This document shows, piece after piece, positions 17,207-26,232 of a stretch of 64,000 bases of DNA; position 1 is the first letter of the stretch, and each line of letters opens with the position of its first letter. Source of the stretch: Beijerinckiaceae bacterium. Lineage in GTDB: Bacteria > Pseudomonadota > Alphaproteobacteria > Rhizobiales > Beijerinckiaceae. Under the pieces are notes generated by a model that was not told where the DNA came from, did no database searches, and was given only the letters and a program-made list of their open reading frames with translations. The position numbers and the translations under genes are program-made. Where the stretch lies: NCBI GenBank assembly GCA_947478405.1, contig CANJVX010000007.1, positions 1-64,000 of the forward strand, given 5' to 3'.

Positions 17207-19105
17207 ATGAGTTCATACGCCGAAGTCTATGCCGCTTGGCAGAAAGACCCGGAGGCTTTTTGGGCGCAAGCCGCCAAGGCCGTGGACTGGATCGACGCTC
17301 CGAAAAAAATCTTCGATGCTACACAAGGCCCTTATGGGCGCTGGTTTCCAGATGCCACCTGCAACACCTGCTACAATGTGCTCGATCGCCATGTGAAGAA
17401 TGGTCGCGCCGATCAGACCGCGATCATCTACGATTCCCCCGTCGCCAACACCAAGCGCAAGCTCACTTATGCGCAAGTGCTCGATGAAGTCAGCGCACTC
17501 GCTGCTGTCTTGCAGGATTTCGGCGTGCAAAAGGGTGATCGCGTCATCGTCTATATGCCGATGATCCCCGAAGCTTTGATCGGCATGTATGCCTGCGCGC
17601 GCATCGGCGCGATTCATTCCGTTGTCTTTGGTGGTTTCGCCGCGAAAGAACTCGCCACGCGAATTGATGATGCCAAGCCCAAACTCGTGCTCGCCGCATC
17701 TTGTGGAATCGAGCCGGGCCGCGTGGTCGCCTATAAGCCTTTGCTCGATGAAGCGATCCGTCTGTCATCGTCCAAACCCGACAATGTCATTTTGTTTGCG
17801 CGCGAACAGGCGAAGGCCGAGATGGTCGTAGGCCGCGATCATGATTGGACGAGTCTTGTTGAGGCTGCCAAGACAGCCGGCAAGCGCGCGGAATGTGTGG
17901 CCGTCAAAGCCACCGATCCGCTCTATATTCTCTACACATCCGGCACGACCGGTATTCCCAAGGGTGTGGTGCGTGACAATGGCGGCCATATGGTTGCCCT
18001 CACCTGGACGATGAAAAATCTCTACGGCATCGAGCCTGGTGAAGTGTTCTGGTCAGCCTCCGATGTGGGTTGGGTGGTTGGTCATTCCTACATTGTCTAT
18101 GGTCCGCTGCTGCATGGTGCCACGACGATTGTTTATGAAGGCAAGCCAATTGGCACGCCTGATGCGGGCGCGTTCTGGCGCGTGGTTGAGGAATATAAAG
18201 CCGTCGCGCTCTTCACAGCGCCCACGGCTTTCCGCGCCATCCGCAAGGAAGATCCGGACGCAAAATTTTTGTCGCAATATTCGACCAAGAGCTTGCGCAC
18301 TTTGTTTCTCGCAGGCGAACGCGCCGATCCCGATACTGTGGCTTGGGCTGAAACAGTTCTTGGTGTTCCGGTTGTTGATCATTGGTGGCAGACGGAAACC
18401 GGCTGGGGCATTGTTGGTAATCCCGTGGGGCTTGGTCTTCTACCGATCAAACACGGCTCGCCGACTGTGCCGATGCCGGGCTACGACGTGCAGATCGTCG
18501 ATGAAGCGACAAAGCCGGTGGCCAATGGCCAGATGGGCTCCATCGTTATCAAATTGCCGCTGCCGCCAGGCTGTCTGCCGACGCTCTGGCAGAATGATGG
18601 CCGCATGAAAGAAAGTTATCTCGAAGAATTTCCGGGCTTCTACAAAACAGCCGATGCGGGTTTCAAAGATGAGGATGGCTATCTCTTCATCATGGGCCGC
18701 ACGGATGATATCATCAATGTCGCGGGCCACCGTCTCTCGACAGGCGGCATGGAAGAAGTGTTGGCCTCTCATCCCGCGGTTGCCGAATGCGCGGTGATCG
18801 GCATCAAGGATGAGCTGAAGGGCGAGCAGCCCTGCGGCTTTGTGGTGTTGAAGTCAGGCGTGACGAAATCACCGCTCGAGGTCGAGAAGGAAATTGTGGC
18901 GCTCGTGCGCGAAAAGATTGGTCCCGTGGCGGCGTTTAAGATTGCGATCACGGTGAACCGTCTGCCCAAAACGCGGTCTGGTAAAATCTTGCGCGGCACG
19001 ATGAAAAAGATTGCCGACGGCGATGCATGGACACCACCCGCCACCATCGACGATCCGGCTATTCTGGATGAAATCGCAGCGGCATTGGGTAGCAAAGGGA
19101 TTTAA
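17207..19105 (+). CDS. prpE: Propionyl-CoA synthetase (PrpE/ACSS3-type)
   Basis: A 632-residue acetyl/propionyl-CoA synthetase of the ANL superfamily. Visible are the AMP-binding motif YTSGTTGIPKGVVRDNGGH, the adenylate-binding DHWWQTETGWGI, the hinge region with GRTDDIINVAGHRLSTG and the C-terminal PKTRSGKILRGTMKKI, whose last Lys before the Ile-Leu is the usual acetylation site. The sequence around TSGTTGIPKGVVR matches the propionate group better than acetate Acs. The ATG at 17207 follows GGAGGGA. It would activate propionate or acetate in the cytoplasm. Confidence 0.88.
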   Translation: MSSYAEVYAAWQKDPEAFWAQAAKAVDWIDAPKKIFDATQGPYGRWFPDATCNTCYNVLDRHVKNGRADQTAIIYDSPVANTKRKLTYAQVLDEVSALAAVLQDFGVQKGDRVIVYMPMIPEALIGMYACARIGAIHSVVFGGFAAKELATRIDDAKPKLVLAASCGIEPGRVVAYKPLLDEAIRLSSSKPDNVILFAREQAKAEMVVGRDHDWTSLVEAAKTAGKRAECVAVKATDPLYILYTSGTTGIPKGVVRDNGGHMVALTWTMKNLYGIEPGEVFWSASDVGWVVGHSYIVYGPLLHGATTIVYEGKPIGTPDAGAFWRVVEEYKAVALFTAPTAFRAIRKEDPDAKFLSQYSTKSLRTLFLAGERADPDTVAWAETVLGVPVVDHWWQTETGWGIVGNPVGLGLLPIKHGSPTVPMPGYDVQIVDEATKPVANGQMGSIVIKLPLPPGCLPTLWQNDGRMKESYLEEFPGFYKTADAGFKDEDGYLFIMGRTDDIINVAGHRLSTGGMEEVLASHPAVAECAVIGIKDELKGEQPCGFVVLKSGVTKSPLEVEKEIVALVREKIGPVAAFKIAITVNRLPKTRSGKILRGTMKKIADGDAWTPPATIDDPAILDEIAAALGSKGI

Positions 19106-19120
19106 CGGCGATCTAGCGCC

Positions 19121-19207
19121 GCCATTGCGAGGAGCCGAAGGCGGCGCGGCAACCCAGAAGCCTCACGTGTGGCCTCTGGGTTGCTTCGCTCACGCTCGCA
19201 ATGACGG
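19121..19207. repeat. Dispersed palindromic repeat, copy 2
   Basis: The ends GCCATTGCGAGGAGCC and CTCGCAATGACGGC are inverted, with an inner AACCCAGA/TCTGGGTT pair that differs from copy 1 yet still pairs. It lies between the converging prpE and fadD genes. Confidence 0.85.
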
Positions 19208-19219
19208 CCAATTGAGCCG

Positions 19220-20914
19220 TTACCCCCGCATCACCTCATCGCGCAATTCGCGGCGCAGGATTTTTCCGACTGGCGTTTTAGGCAAGCTTGCGCGTGTCTC
19301 GATTTGGCGTGGCACTTTATAGCCCGTCAGTTTCTCGCGACACCAAACGCGCATTTCTTCGTCATCCATCGTACGGCCATCGCGCGAGACGACGAATGCG
19401 CGCACTGCTTCGCCCGAATGTTGATCGGGCACGCCAATCACTGCGGCTTCTGCAACATTGGGATGCTGGGCCAGCACATCTTCCACTTCATTCGGATAGA
19501 CGTTGAAGCCTGACACAAGGATCATATCCTTGATGCGGTCAGCAATGCGCACAAGCCCGTCTTCGGCAATAAGCCCGACATCACCCGTGCGGAAGTAACC
19601 ATCGCTCGTAAAGCTCTTGGCGGTTTCTTCCGGTTGCTGCCAATAGCCTGCCATGACTTGCGGGCCTTTGATGCAAATCTCGCCCGTCTCGCCAATTGCG
19701 ACTTCTTCGCCCTTGTCATTGCGGATCGAAATATCGGTCGAAGAGACCGGATAGCCAACGCCACCTGTAAATTCTTCGATGTCGAGACGGTTCACGCAAG
19801 CCACAGGCGAGGTTTCCGACAGGCCGTAGCCTTCAATCAGTGGGCGCCCCGTGACCTGTTTCCATTTCTTGGCAACGGCAGCTTGTGTCGCCATGCCGCC
19901 GGAAATGGCGAAGGACAATTGCGAGAAGTCGACCTGTTTGAAATCATCGCGCGAGGCCAGCGCATTGGCGAGCGTATTGACGACAACGATCATCGTCATG
20001 CGCGTTTTTTTGATCGTCTTCACAAAGGCCGGAAAATCACGCGGATTGGGAATGAGGATCTGGCAGCCGCCCAGTTTTGCTACAAACAGGCAGCAGGCGG
20101 TAAGGGCCAGAATGTGATAAAGTGGCAGTGCCGTCACCATCACATGATCATCGCGCTCGCCGGCAAAAGAGCGCAGCCACGCCTGACATTGGTTGACGTT
20201 GGCAATAATATTGCGGTGAAGCAGAATGGCGCCTTTCGCGCGCCCCGTCGTGCCGCCCGTATATTGCAAAAAGGCCATATCATCGGGGCCGATTTCAACA
20301 GGCGTGAATTTTCCCTGCTTTGCGAAGAAAAGGAAATTCGAGAAGGGTAGGGTGGCGGGCAACTTGTACGGCTTCACATTGCGCTTGATGTAGCGCGAAA
20401 CAAAATTGACGATCCCGCCTTTGAAACCAATCAGGTCACCCGGCTTCACGATCACCGCCATTTCTGCATTCAGCTCTTCCAGAGCCTCCTGTACCGTATG
20501 GGCGAAGTTTTCGAGCACGAAGAGCACGCGCGCACCGGAATCATTCATCTGATGGGTGAGTTCGCGCGCCGTATAAAGCGGATTGATATTGACCACGACG
20601 AAGCCGCCGAGCAAAACGCCGAACATAATGGCCGGATAGGCCATGACATTGGGCATCATCAGCGCGACGCGATCCCCTTTCTGCAGGCCAAGGCGCTGCA
20701 GGCCGGTGGTGACCTCTTCTGCAGTCTTCATCAGCTCACCATAGGTGAGCCGCACACCAAAACTCTCCGCGGCCGGGCGGTTGGCGAAAGCGGTGTCAGC
20801 ATGGCGCAGAACGTCGGCGATGGTCTCGCGCGAATGTTCATCAATTTGGTCTGGAACACCCGGCGGATAATGGGCAAGCCACGGGCGGCGAGTGTCCGCT
20901 GAATTGTTCAACAT
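19220..20914 (-). CDS. fadD: Long-chain fatty-acid--CoA ligase
   Basis: A 564-residue acyl-adenylate-forming enzyme. Motifs are YTGGTTGRAKGAIL (ATP loop), GYGLSETSP, the hinge DRIKDMILVSGFNVYPNEVE and PKTPVGKILRRELR at the C-terminus. It activates long-chain fatty acids for beta-oxidation or lipid recycling at the inner membrane. The ATG at 20914 follows GGGGGA at close spacing; the in-frame ATG at 20980 would add 22 residues with no family match. Converges with prpE. Confidence 0.92.
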   Translation of the reverse strand: MLNNSADTRRPWLAHYPPGVPDQIDEHSRETIADVLRHADTAFANRPAAESFGVRLTYGELMKTAEEVTTGLQRLGLQKGDRVALMMPNVMAYPAIMFGVLLGGFVVVNINPLYTARELTHQMNDSGARVLFVLENFAHTVQEALEELNAEMAVIVKPGDLIGFKGGIVNFVSRYIKRNVKPYKLPATLPFSNFLFFAKQGKFTPVEIGPDDMAFLQYTGGTTGRAKGAILLHRNIIANVNQCQAWLRSFAGERDDHVMVTALPLYHILALTACCLFVAKLGGCQILIPNPRDFPAFVKTIKKTRMTMIVVVNTLANALASRDDFKQVDFSQLSFAISGGMATQAAVAKKWKQVTGRPLIEGYGLSETSPVACVNRLDIEEFTGGVGYPVSSTDISIRNDKGEEVAIGETGEICIKGPQVMAGYWQQPEETAKSFTSDGYFRTGDVGLIAEDGLVRIADRIKDMILVSGFNVYPNEVEDVLAQHPNVAEAAVIGVPDQHSGEAVRAFVVSRDGRTMDDEEMRVWCREKLTGYKVPRQIETRASLPKTPVGKILRRELRDEVMRG

Positions 20915-20982
20915 TTCATCCCCCGCAATGCGAGGCTCTGCACCGGAGCCACTCGCTTGAGCATCGTGCAAGGATTGCATTG

Positions 20983-21011
20983 AAAAGGCGCGGTCCGCAA
21001 TCGGCCGCGCC
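20983..21011 (-). terminator. Terminator of the trcR gene
   Basis: GGCGCGG (20987-20993) and CCGCGCC (21005-21011) form a 7-bp stem. Reading on the minus strand it is followed by TTTTC. It lies between the trcR stop and the fadD start. Confidence 0.65.
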
Positions 21012-21045
21012 TCGAAATCACTTCAAAAGAAATTGCGCGCGGCTG

Positions 21046-21762
21046 CTATTCGTTGCCGTGCTTCAGAGCATTGAGCTTGCCGAAGACGGCATCGAGATTG
21101 AAGCTCTCTTCCTGTTCACGGCGGGGCGCGGGAGCACTCGTGCCAAACACGTCTTCCTGCGTGGCAGGCTGGCGCGGAGCCGTTGTAATTTCAGCCGGAA
21201 CGAGTGTTGCGCCGTGATCTTCAACTTGCGCGGGACGATCTTTGGCGGCGCGGTTGACTTCGAGATCGAGATCAAGCTGCGAGCACAGGCCGAGTGTGAC
21301 GGGATCGAGCGGGGTGAGGGCTGCCGAATTCCAATGGGTCCGATTGCGGATCTGCTGCAGCGTCGACTTGGTCGTGCCGGCAAGGCGCATGATCTGCGCG
21401 TCCTTCAATTCCGGATGGTTGCGCACCAGCCAGAGGATTGCATTGGGGCGATCCTGACGGCGCGATAGCGGCGTATAGCGGGCCCCGCGCGCCTTCTTCG
21501 GTTCCGGCAGCACAACCTTCGATTTCGCCAGCGTCAGGCTGTAGGCGGGGTCCGCCTCGCCTTTGGCAATTTCTTCGCGGGTCAGCTGGCCCGAGGTGAT
21601 CGGGTCATGACCCTTGATGCCGGCGGCCACTTCGCCGTCGGCAATGCCCTTCACCTCGAGCGGGTGAAGTTTGCAGAAATCGGCGATCTGGTCGAACGAC
21701 AGAGCAGTATTGTCTACGAGCCATACAGCCGTGGCCTTGGGCATCAGGGGCGCGTTGCTCAT
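21046..21762 (-). CDS. trcR: TrcR-family RNA polymerase-associated cell-cycle regulator (DUF1013)
   Basis: A 238-residue protein with the DUF1013 core: PKATAVWLVDNTALSFDQIA, then DGEVAAGIKGHDPI, and the helix-turn-helix-like stretch ELKDAQIMRLAGTTKSTLQQ. In Caulobacter, the DUF1013 protein TrcR travels with RNA polymerase and influences CtrA- and GcrA-dependent cell-cycle genes. The start at 21762 fits the family; the ORF start at 21840 adds unrelated residues and would include leader hairpins. A good promoter lies about 100 bases upstream and a terminator follows. Confidence 0.87.
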   Translation of the reverse strand: MSNAPLMPKATAVWLVDNTALSFDQIADFCKLHPLEVKGIADGEVAAGIKGHDPITSGQLTREEIAKGEADPAYSLTLAKSKVVLPEPKKARGARYTPLSRRQDRPNAILWLVRNHPELKDAQIMRLAGTTKSTLQQIRNRTHWNSAALTPLDPVTLGLCSQLDLDLEVNRAAKDRPAQVEDHGATLVPAEITTAPRQPATQEDVFGTSAPAPRREQEESFNLDAVFGKLNALKHGNE

Positions 21763-21797
21763 TGCTGAGACTCCAAGCAAACAGGGGACGAGCGTCA

Positions 21798-21828
21798 CCG
21801 GGCTCCGGCCCGGCCGAGGCAAGGCCTC
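21798..21828 (-). other. Two adjacent hairpins in the trcR leader
   Basis: CCGGGC/GCCCGG (21798-21803 and 21808-21813) and GAGGC/GCCTC (21816-21820 and 21824-21828) are both perfect stems with 3-4 base loops. They sit between the predicted promoter and the trcR start codon. Confidence 0.45.
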
Positions 21829-21860
21829 AAAACACATCATCCATGACGGGAATTGGACCT

Positions 21861-21889
21861 AATATAGAACTCCGGGTCTCGAAAGGCAA
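21861..21889 (-). promoter_or_regulatory. Likely trcR promoter
   Basis: On the minus strand TTGCCT (21884-21889) and TATATT (21861-21866) are spaced by 17 bases, about 100 bases upstream of the trcR ATG. Confidence 0.5.
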
Positions 21890-21913
21890 TGCCGGAGGCT
21901 TGGCGGGGGCCTA

Positions 21914-22918
21914 TCAAACGGTCAGGACAATCTTGCCGATATGGGTGGAGGCTTCCATCAGCGCATGGGCCTTGGCGGCGTCAGCCAGCGGGAAACTGGC
22001 CTCGATGACGGGTCTGACGGCACCCTTGGAAAGGAGCGGCCAGACCTTTTCCTCCAGCTCGCGGGCAATTAGGGCCTTCTGGGCCGGGGTTCGTGGACGT
22101 AGCGTCGAGCCCGTATGGGTCAGCCGTTTGGCGCTGATCGCGCGCATATCGAGGCTCTCGATTTTGTAGCCCTGCATGAAGGCAATCTGGACGATGCGTC
22201 CCTCAATAGCGGCCGCCTCATAATTGCGCTGCACGTAAGTGCCGCCGACCATATCGAGGATCACGTCTGCGCCCTTGCCGTCGGTGATTTTCTTCACTTC
22301 GGCGACGAAATCCTGATTGCGGTAATTGATTGCGTGATCAGCACCCACTTTGACACAAGCCGCGCATTTTTCATCTGTACCGGCAGTTACGATCACATGG
22401 GCGCCGAAGGCTTTGGCCAACATGATCGCCGTTGTGCCAATGCCCGATGAGCCGCCATGCACGAGCAGCGTTTCGCCGCCGACCAGATGGCCGCGCTGAA
22501 ACACATTCGTCCAGACCGTGAAGAAAGTTTCAGGCAGAGCCGCTGCTTCGATCATCGAAAAGCCCTGCGGCACAGGTAGGCAATTGCTTTCATGCGCCAG
22601 ACAAAAAGATGAATAGCCGCCGCCCGGTACAAGCGCGCAGACGCTCTCACCCACTTTCCAGCGCGTGACGCCATGGCCGCAGGCGACAATCATGCCTGCC
22701 ACTTCAAGGCCCGGCACATCCTGCGGAGCGCCCGGAGGTGGCGGATATTTGCCCTGACGCTGTGACACATCGGGGCGGTTGACGCCCGCTGCGCTGACCC
22801 TAATCAGCACTTCGTGATCGCCCGGCATTTCAATGGGGCGCTCCCGCGGCTGCATCACCTCTGGCGCGCCAAATTGCGTGATGACAATGGCAGTCATGTT
22901 CTGCGGCAGGCTCGACAT
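21914..22918 (-). CDS. NAD(P)H quinone oxidoreductase (PIG3-like zinc-independent MDR family)
   Basis: A 334-residue medium-chain dehydrogenase/reductase. The N-terminal MTAIVITQFGAPEVM, the GVNRPDVSQRQGKYPPPPGA catalytic-domain block and the Rossmann motif LVHGGSSGIGTTAI match the TP53I3/PIG3 quinone oxidoreductase group. There is no structural zinc Cys cluster. It would reduce quinones or enones with NADPH. The long ORF start at 23206 is a false extension that reads through the antisense of DUF1192. A hairpin covers its ribosome site. Confidence 0.88.
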   Translation of the reverse strand: MSSLPQNMTAIVITQFGAPEVMQPRERPIEMPGDHEVLIRVSAAGVNRPDVSQRQGKYPPPPGAPQDVPGLEVAGMIVACGHGVTRWKVGESVCALVPGGGYSSFCLAHESNCLPVPQGFSMIEAAALPETFFTVWTNVFQRGHLVGGETLLVHGGSSGIGTTAIMLAKAFGAHVIVTAGTDEKCAACVKVGADHAINYRNQDFVAEVKKITDGKGADVILDMVGGTYVQRNYEAAAIEGRIVQIAFMQGYKIESLDMRAISAKRLTHTGSTLRPRTPAQKALIARELEEKVWPLLSKGAVRPVIEASFPLADAAKAHALMEASTHIGKIVLTV

Positions 22919-22920
22919 GG

Positions 22921-22946
22921 AAGGGCTCCCGAAATCACAAGCCCTT
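22921..22946 (-). other. Hairpin over the quinone oxidoreductase ribosome-binding site
   Basis: AAGGGCT (22921-22927) and AGCCCTT (22940-22946) pair perfectly. On the minus strand the GGGAG ribosome site lies in the loop and proximal arm, directly before the ATG at 22918. Confidence 0.4.
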
Positions 22947-22968
22947 TTTCTAACACAAAAGTCTTCGC

Positions 22969-22974
22969 TATAAT
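22969..22974 (+). promoter_or_regulatory. -10 element for the DUF1192 gene
   Basis: A perfect TATAAT lies 32 bases before the DUF1192 ATG. The -35 region 17 bases upstream is poor (TTTTCT). Confidence 0.4.
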
Positions 22975-23006
22975 GAGCGAGGCAGATATCAAACGAGGGG
23001 GTAGAC

Positions 23007-23213
23007 ATGGCGCGGGATGATGAAGACCCCTTCGGTGCACCCAAGCCAAAGGTGCCTGTGGTCCATGTGCTTGGCCAGCCGCTCGATACTTTGTCGGTTG
23101 ATGAGCTGGATGAGCGCGTTGAGTTGCTCATGGCCGAAATCGGACGGCTTGAGGCGGCTCGGGTCGCCAAAGAGGCCTCGCGCCGGGCGGCGGATGCCTT
23201 CTTCAAGAGTTGA
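23007..23213 (+). CDS. DUF1192 small protein
   Basis: A 68-residue acidic protein with the DUF1192 pattern: DDEDPFGAPKP at the N-terminus, then SVDELDERVELLMAEIGRLE, which is helical with a heptad-like pattern. Its function is unknown. It is preceded by GAGGGGG at normal spacing and lies just upstream of rcdA in the same direction. Confidence 0.87.
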   Translation: MARDDEDPFGAPKPKVPVVHVLGQPLDTLSVDELDERVELLMAEIGRLEAARVAKEASRRAADAFFKS

Positions 23214-23354
23214 ATCTCCCTAAAGGCATAGGAATAGAGCTTTTCAGTCCATCTGCCGTTAAGGTTAATCGCAGCTTACCCCTGCCGAAGTCGGGGTTTT
23301 TGGCTAGGGTTATGTCCTGCCGCGGATGGTTCCGCGGGTGGAGACCTCTCAGCC

Positions 23355-23882
23355 ATGCTGCGCAAAGCCCCGACAGCGCCCCGCAACACCGTATGCTTCG
23401 CCCATCATCTGGCCTCGTCCGAGGCCTTCAAGACCCTTTTTCGTGAAGGCATGATGCTGGTTGAGGAGGCAGCAGCCTATCTTGATGGGCCCGGACGGCA
23501 GGAATCGCGCGTGTTGCATCGCCATGATGCGCTGGCCTACGCCTCCGAGAGCATGCGGCTAACCACCCGTCTCATGCAGATGGCCTCCTGGCTGCTGCTG
23601 CAGCGGGCAGTGAATGAGGGCGAACTGACCCCCCAACAGGCGCGCGCCGACAAGCATCGGGTCAATCTGGTGCGCCACGGGCTGGCCACGGCCCCCGACG
23701 CTTTTTCCCGATTGCCTGACCGGCTGCAAGAGCTGGCTACGGCCTCTCACCGCTTGCAGTCGCGGATCATCCACCTCGATGGGCTGCTGTTTGGCGAGGC
23801 CCGTCCCGCTGTGCCGGGGGCGCCAGCCGTCCTTGACCAGCTGGCAAGCCTGCAGGCTGCCTTTGGCGCACGCAGCGCCTGA
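23355..23882 (+). CDS. rcdA: CtrA-degradation adaptor RcdA (DUF1465)
   Basis: A 175-residue protein matching DUF1465/RcdA, with the core FREGMMLVEEAAAYLDGPGR and the helical TRLMQMASWLLLQRAVNEGE. In Caulobacter, RcdA works with CpdR and PopA to deliver CtrA and other substrates to ClpXP at the cell pole. The start is set by the MLRKAPTAP opening. A shared two-way terminator separates it from the converging rpmE gene. Confidence 0.87.
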   Translation: MLRKAPTAPRNTVCFAHHLASSEAFKTLFREGMMLVEEAAAYLDGPGRQESRVLHRHDALAYASESMRLTTRLMQMASWLLLQRAVNEGELTPQQARADKHRVNLVRHGLATAPDAFSRLPDRLQELATASHRLQSRIIHLDGLLFGEARPAVPGAPAVLDQLASLQAAFGARSA

Positions 23883-23887
23883 ATAAC

Positions 23888-23915
23888 AAAAAACCCCGGC
23901 AAAGCCGGGGGTTTC
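23888..23915. terminator. Two-way terminator between rcdA and rpmE
   Basis: CCCCGGC (23894-23900) and GCCGGGG (23904-23910) flank a three-base loop. A six-A run precedes it and GTTTCTT follows, so it can end transcription from either side. Confidence 0.8.
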
Positions 23916-23939
23916 TTGATCTGACGCTTTGGAAGAAGC

Positions 23940-24170
23940 TTACTTCTTGCCGAGCGAGATGCCGCCAAAGCGGGAGTTGAACTTCGACAGGCGTCCGCCG
24001 CGATCGAGCAGCTGCTGCGAGCCGCCGGTCCAGGCCGGATGGGTCGACGGGTCAATGTCGAGGCTCAGCTTGTCGCCCTCATTGCCGTAGGTCGAACGGG
24101 TCATATATTCCGAGCCATCGGTCATGACGACCTTGATGAAATGGTAGTTGGGATGCGTATCGGCCTTCAT
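23940..24170 (-). CDS. rpmE: 50S ribosomal protein L31, zinc-free type
   Basis: A 76-residue bL31. The opening [19 protein letters not shown] and the RSTYG and STHPAWTGG blocks are diagnostic. It has no cysteine at all, so it is the C-minus form that does not bind zinc. It converges with rcdA across a shared terminator and is divergent from the ABC exporter gene. Confidence 0.95.
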   Translation of the reverse strand: MKADTHPNYHFIKVVMTDGSEYMTRSTYGNEGDKLSLDIDPSTHPAWTGGSQQLLDRGGRLSKFNSRFGGISLGKK

Positions 24171-24335
24171 CGTCTTGTCCTTGAGTTCAGCGGGGACGCG
24201 GTTGAGCGTTGACGCAGCCGCTAAAAAGCTTCCCGAATTCGGGGTTGCGCCCGTATAACGCAGGTGTGGACGCGAGACAAGCGCTATGGATCGGTCGCCC
24301 CCCTCGGGGGTAAAAGGGAAAAGGGTCTGGGACAG

Positions 24336-26135
24336 ATGGCTGAGCCGAAAGAAGCGAACAAGTCGGCAACCTCACTGAAGGCGCTCTTGCCCCTGATCCC
24401 TTATGCGCACCGCTATTCGGGCAGGATCCTGGCAGCGCTCGCCGCTTTGATCGTGGCCTCGGGTGCGACCCTGACAGTGCCTCTGGCTGTGAAGGGTATG
24501 ATCGACCACGGCTTCTCCTCAGCTGACAGTGTCGGTGCCATCAATTTCTATTTTGCTGCCATGGTTGTTGTCGTCGCCATTCTCGCGCTGGCCTCGGCCA
24601 CGCGATATTTTTTGGTGATCACGATTGGCGAGCGTGTCGTGGCCGATCTGCGTGCTGATCTCTTCGCACATCTGACGCGCCTCGATGCGGCCTTCTATGA
24701 CAATGCGCGCATTGGCGAATTGGTGTCACGCCTGACCGCCGACACAACGCAAATGAAGACGGCATTCGGTGCATCGGCTTCAGTCGCGTTGCGCAATTTC
24801 TTCATGTTCATCGGCGCCACTTCCATGATGGTTATCACTAGCCCTAAATTGTCGGGTCTTGTGCTGGTGGCCATCCCGATCATTGTGCTGCCGCTGGTGG
24901 CGTCTGGCCGCACCGTGCGCGCGCGTTCCCGCGCGGCGCAGGACCGTCTTGCTGATGCCACGGCCTTTGCCGCTGAAAATCTCGGTGCCGTTCGCACCAT
25001 GCAGGCGTTTGGCGCCGAACGCACGACCATCAGCCGCTTCACCGAAGCGGTGGAAGAAGCTTATATGGCGGCCCGCAATGCAACGGCGGCCCGTTCGGTC
25101 CTGACAGCGGTTGCCATCTTTCTGGCTTTTGCCAGTGTTGTCTGCGTGCTGTGGCTTGGCGCGCAAGATGTTCTAGCCGGGCGCATTACAGCGGGTTTGC
25201 TGTCGCAATTTGTGCTTTACGCCGTTTTTGGCGCAGGCGCGCTGGGCGAGCTTTCGCAGGTGTGGAGTGAAATCTCTGCTGCCGCTGGCGCGGCGGGGCG
25301 CATTGCTGAAATTCTCGCCGTACAGCCAAAGATCGTCGCGCCAGCCAAACCGCTGGCTCTGCCCATGCCACCGCGCGGTGAAGTGACGTTCAATGATGTG
25401 TCCTTCTCCTATCCCACGCGCGCCGATGCGCCTGCTGTGCGCAAACTATCACTTCGCATTGCGGCGGGCGAAACTGTTGCCATTGTTGGTCCTTCGGGCG
25501 CTGGCAAATCGACCGTCTTTCAATTGCTGATGCGCTTTTATGATCCCGCATCCGGTTCCATAGCCGTGGACGGTATCGATCTGCGCGAAATAGCGCCGGC
25601 CGATCTGCGCGGACGTCTTGCGCTGGTGCCGCAAGATCCCGTGATTTTTGGCGCCAGCATTGCCGACAATATTCGCTATGGCTCGCCCGAGGCGCCGCTC
25701 GACAACGTGCAAAGCGCGACTGAGCGTGCGGCTGCCGCAGAATTCGTCAACGCACTCGACAAAGGTTACGAGACGACGGTTGGCGAACGTGGCGTCACGC
25801 TCTCAGGTGGTCAGCGCCAGCGTCTCGCCATTGCGCGCGCGATTTTGAAAGATGCGCCGATCCTGTTGCTGGATGAAGCGACGTCCGCGCTGGATGCGGA
25901 AAACGAAGTGCTTGTTCAGGCTGCGCTCGAAAATATCATGAAGGATCGCACGACACTGGTCATCGCGCATCGTCTGGCCACAGTGCTGAAGGCAGATCGT
26001 ATTCTTGTTATGGATGAAGGCGCGATTGTGGAAGAAGGCACGCATGCCGAGCTCGTTGCCAAAGGCGGCCTCTATGCCCGCCTCGCCCGCCTGCAATTTG
26101 ACGCTGGCGCTGTCCAGGAAGAAGCCGCGCAGTAA
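24336..26135 (+). CDS. MsbA-like ABC exporter (fused membrane and ATPase domains)
   Basis: A 599-residue half-transporter: six hydrophobic helices in residues 35-310, then a nucleotide-binding domain with Walker [10 protein letters not shown], signature [15 protein letters not shown] and Walker [13 protein letters not shown]. It should work as a homodimer at the inner membrane, exporting a lipid, drug or peptide. Homologues in alphaproteobacteria are often labelled MsbA- or AtmA-like, but the cargo cannot be told from sequence. The ATG at 24336 follows GGGACAG; the ORF start at 24264 adds a non-membrane extension. Confidence 0.9.
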   Translation: MAEPKEANKSATSLKALLPLIPYAHRYSGRILAALAALIVASGATLTVPLAVKGMIDHGFSSADSVGAINFYFAAMVVVVAILALASATRYFLVITIGERVVADLRADLFAHLTRLDAAFYDNARIGELVSRLTADTTQMKTAFGASASVALRNFFMFIGATSMMVITSPKLSGLVLVAIPIIVLPLVASGRTVRARSRAAQDRLADATAFAAENLGAVRTMQAFGAERTTISRFTEAVEEAYMAARNATAARSVLTAVAIFLAFASVVCVLWLGAQDVLAGRITAGLLSQFVLYAVFGAGALGELSQVWSEISAAAGAAGRIAEILAVQPKIVAPAKPLALPMPPRGEVTFNDVSFSYPTRADAPAVRKLSLRIAAGETVAIVGPSGAGKSTVFQLLMRFYDPASGSIAVDGIDLREIAPADLRGRLALVPQDPVIFGASIADNIRYGSPEAPLDNVQSATERAAAAEFVNALDKGYETTVGERGVTLSGGQRQRLAIARAILKDAPILLLDEATSALDAENEVLVQAALENIMKDRTTLVIAHRLATVLKADRILVMDEGAIVEEGTHAELVAKGGLYARLARLQFDAGAVQEEAAQ

Positions 26136-26151
26136 GAAGAGCACTCCGCAT

Positions 26152-26229
26152 CGTCATTGCGAGCGGAGCGAAGCAATCCAGAGGCCTCACGTGTTGCTTC
26201 TGGATTGCTTCGCTCCGCTTGCAATGACG
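26152..26229. repeat. Dispersed palindromic repeat, copy 3
   Basis: Ends CGTCATTGCGAGCGGAGCG and CGCTCCGCTTGCAATGACG are inverted, with an inner GCAATCCAGA/TCTGGATTGC pair. It lies between the converging ABC exporter and MotB-like genes. Confidence 0.88.
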
Positions 26230-26232
26230 CAA

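Noticed and set aside
22919-23206. 96-residue N-terminal extension of the quinone oxidoreductase ORF
   Set aside because: The extension is Ser/Arg-rich, antisense to the DUF1192 gene, and the true MDR domain starts at 22918.
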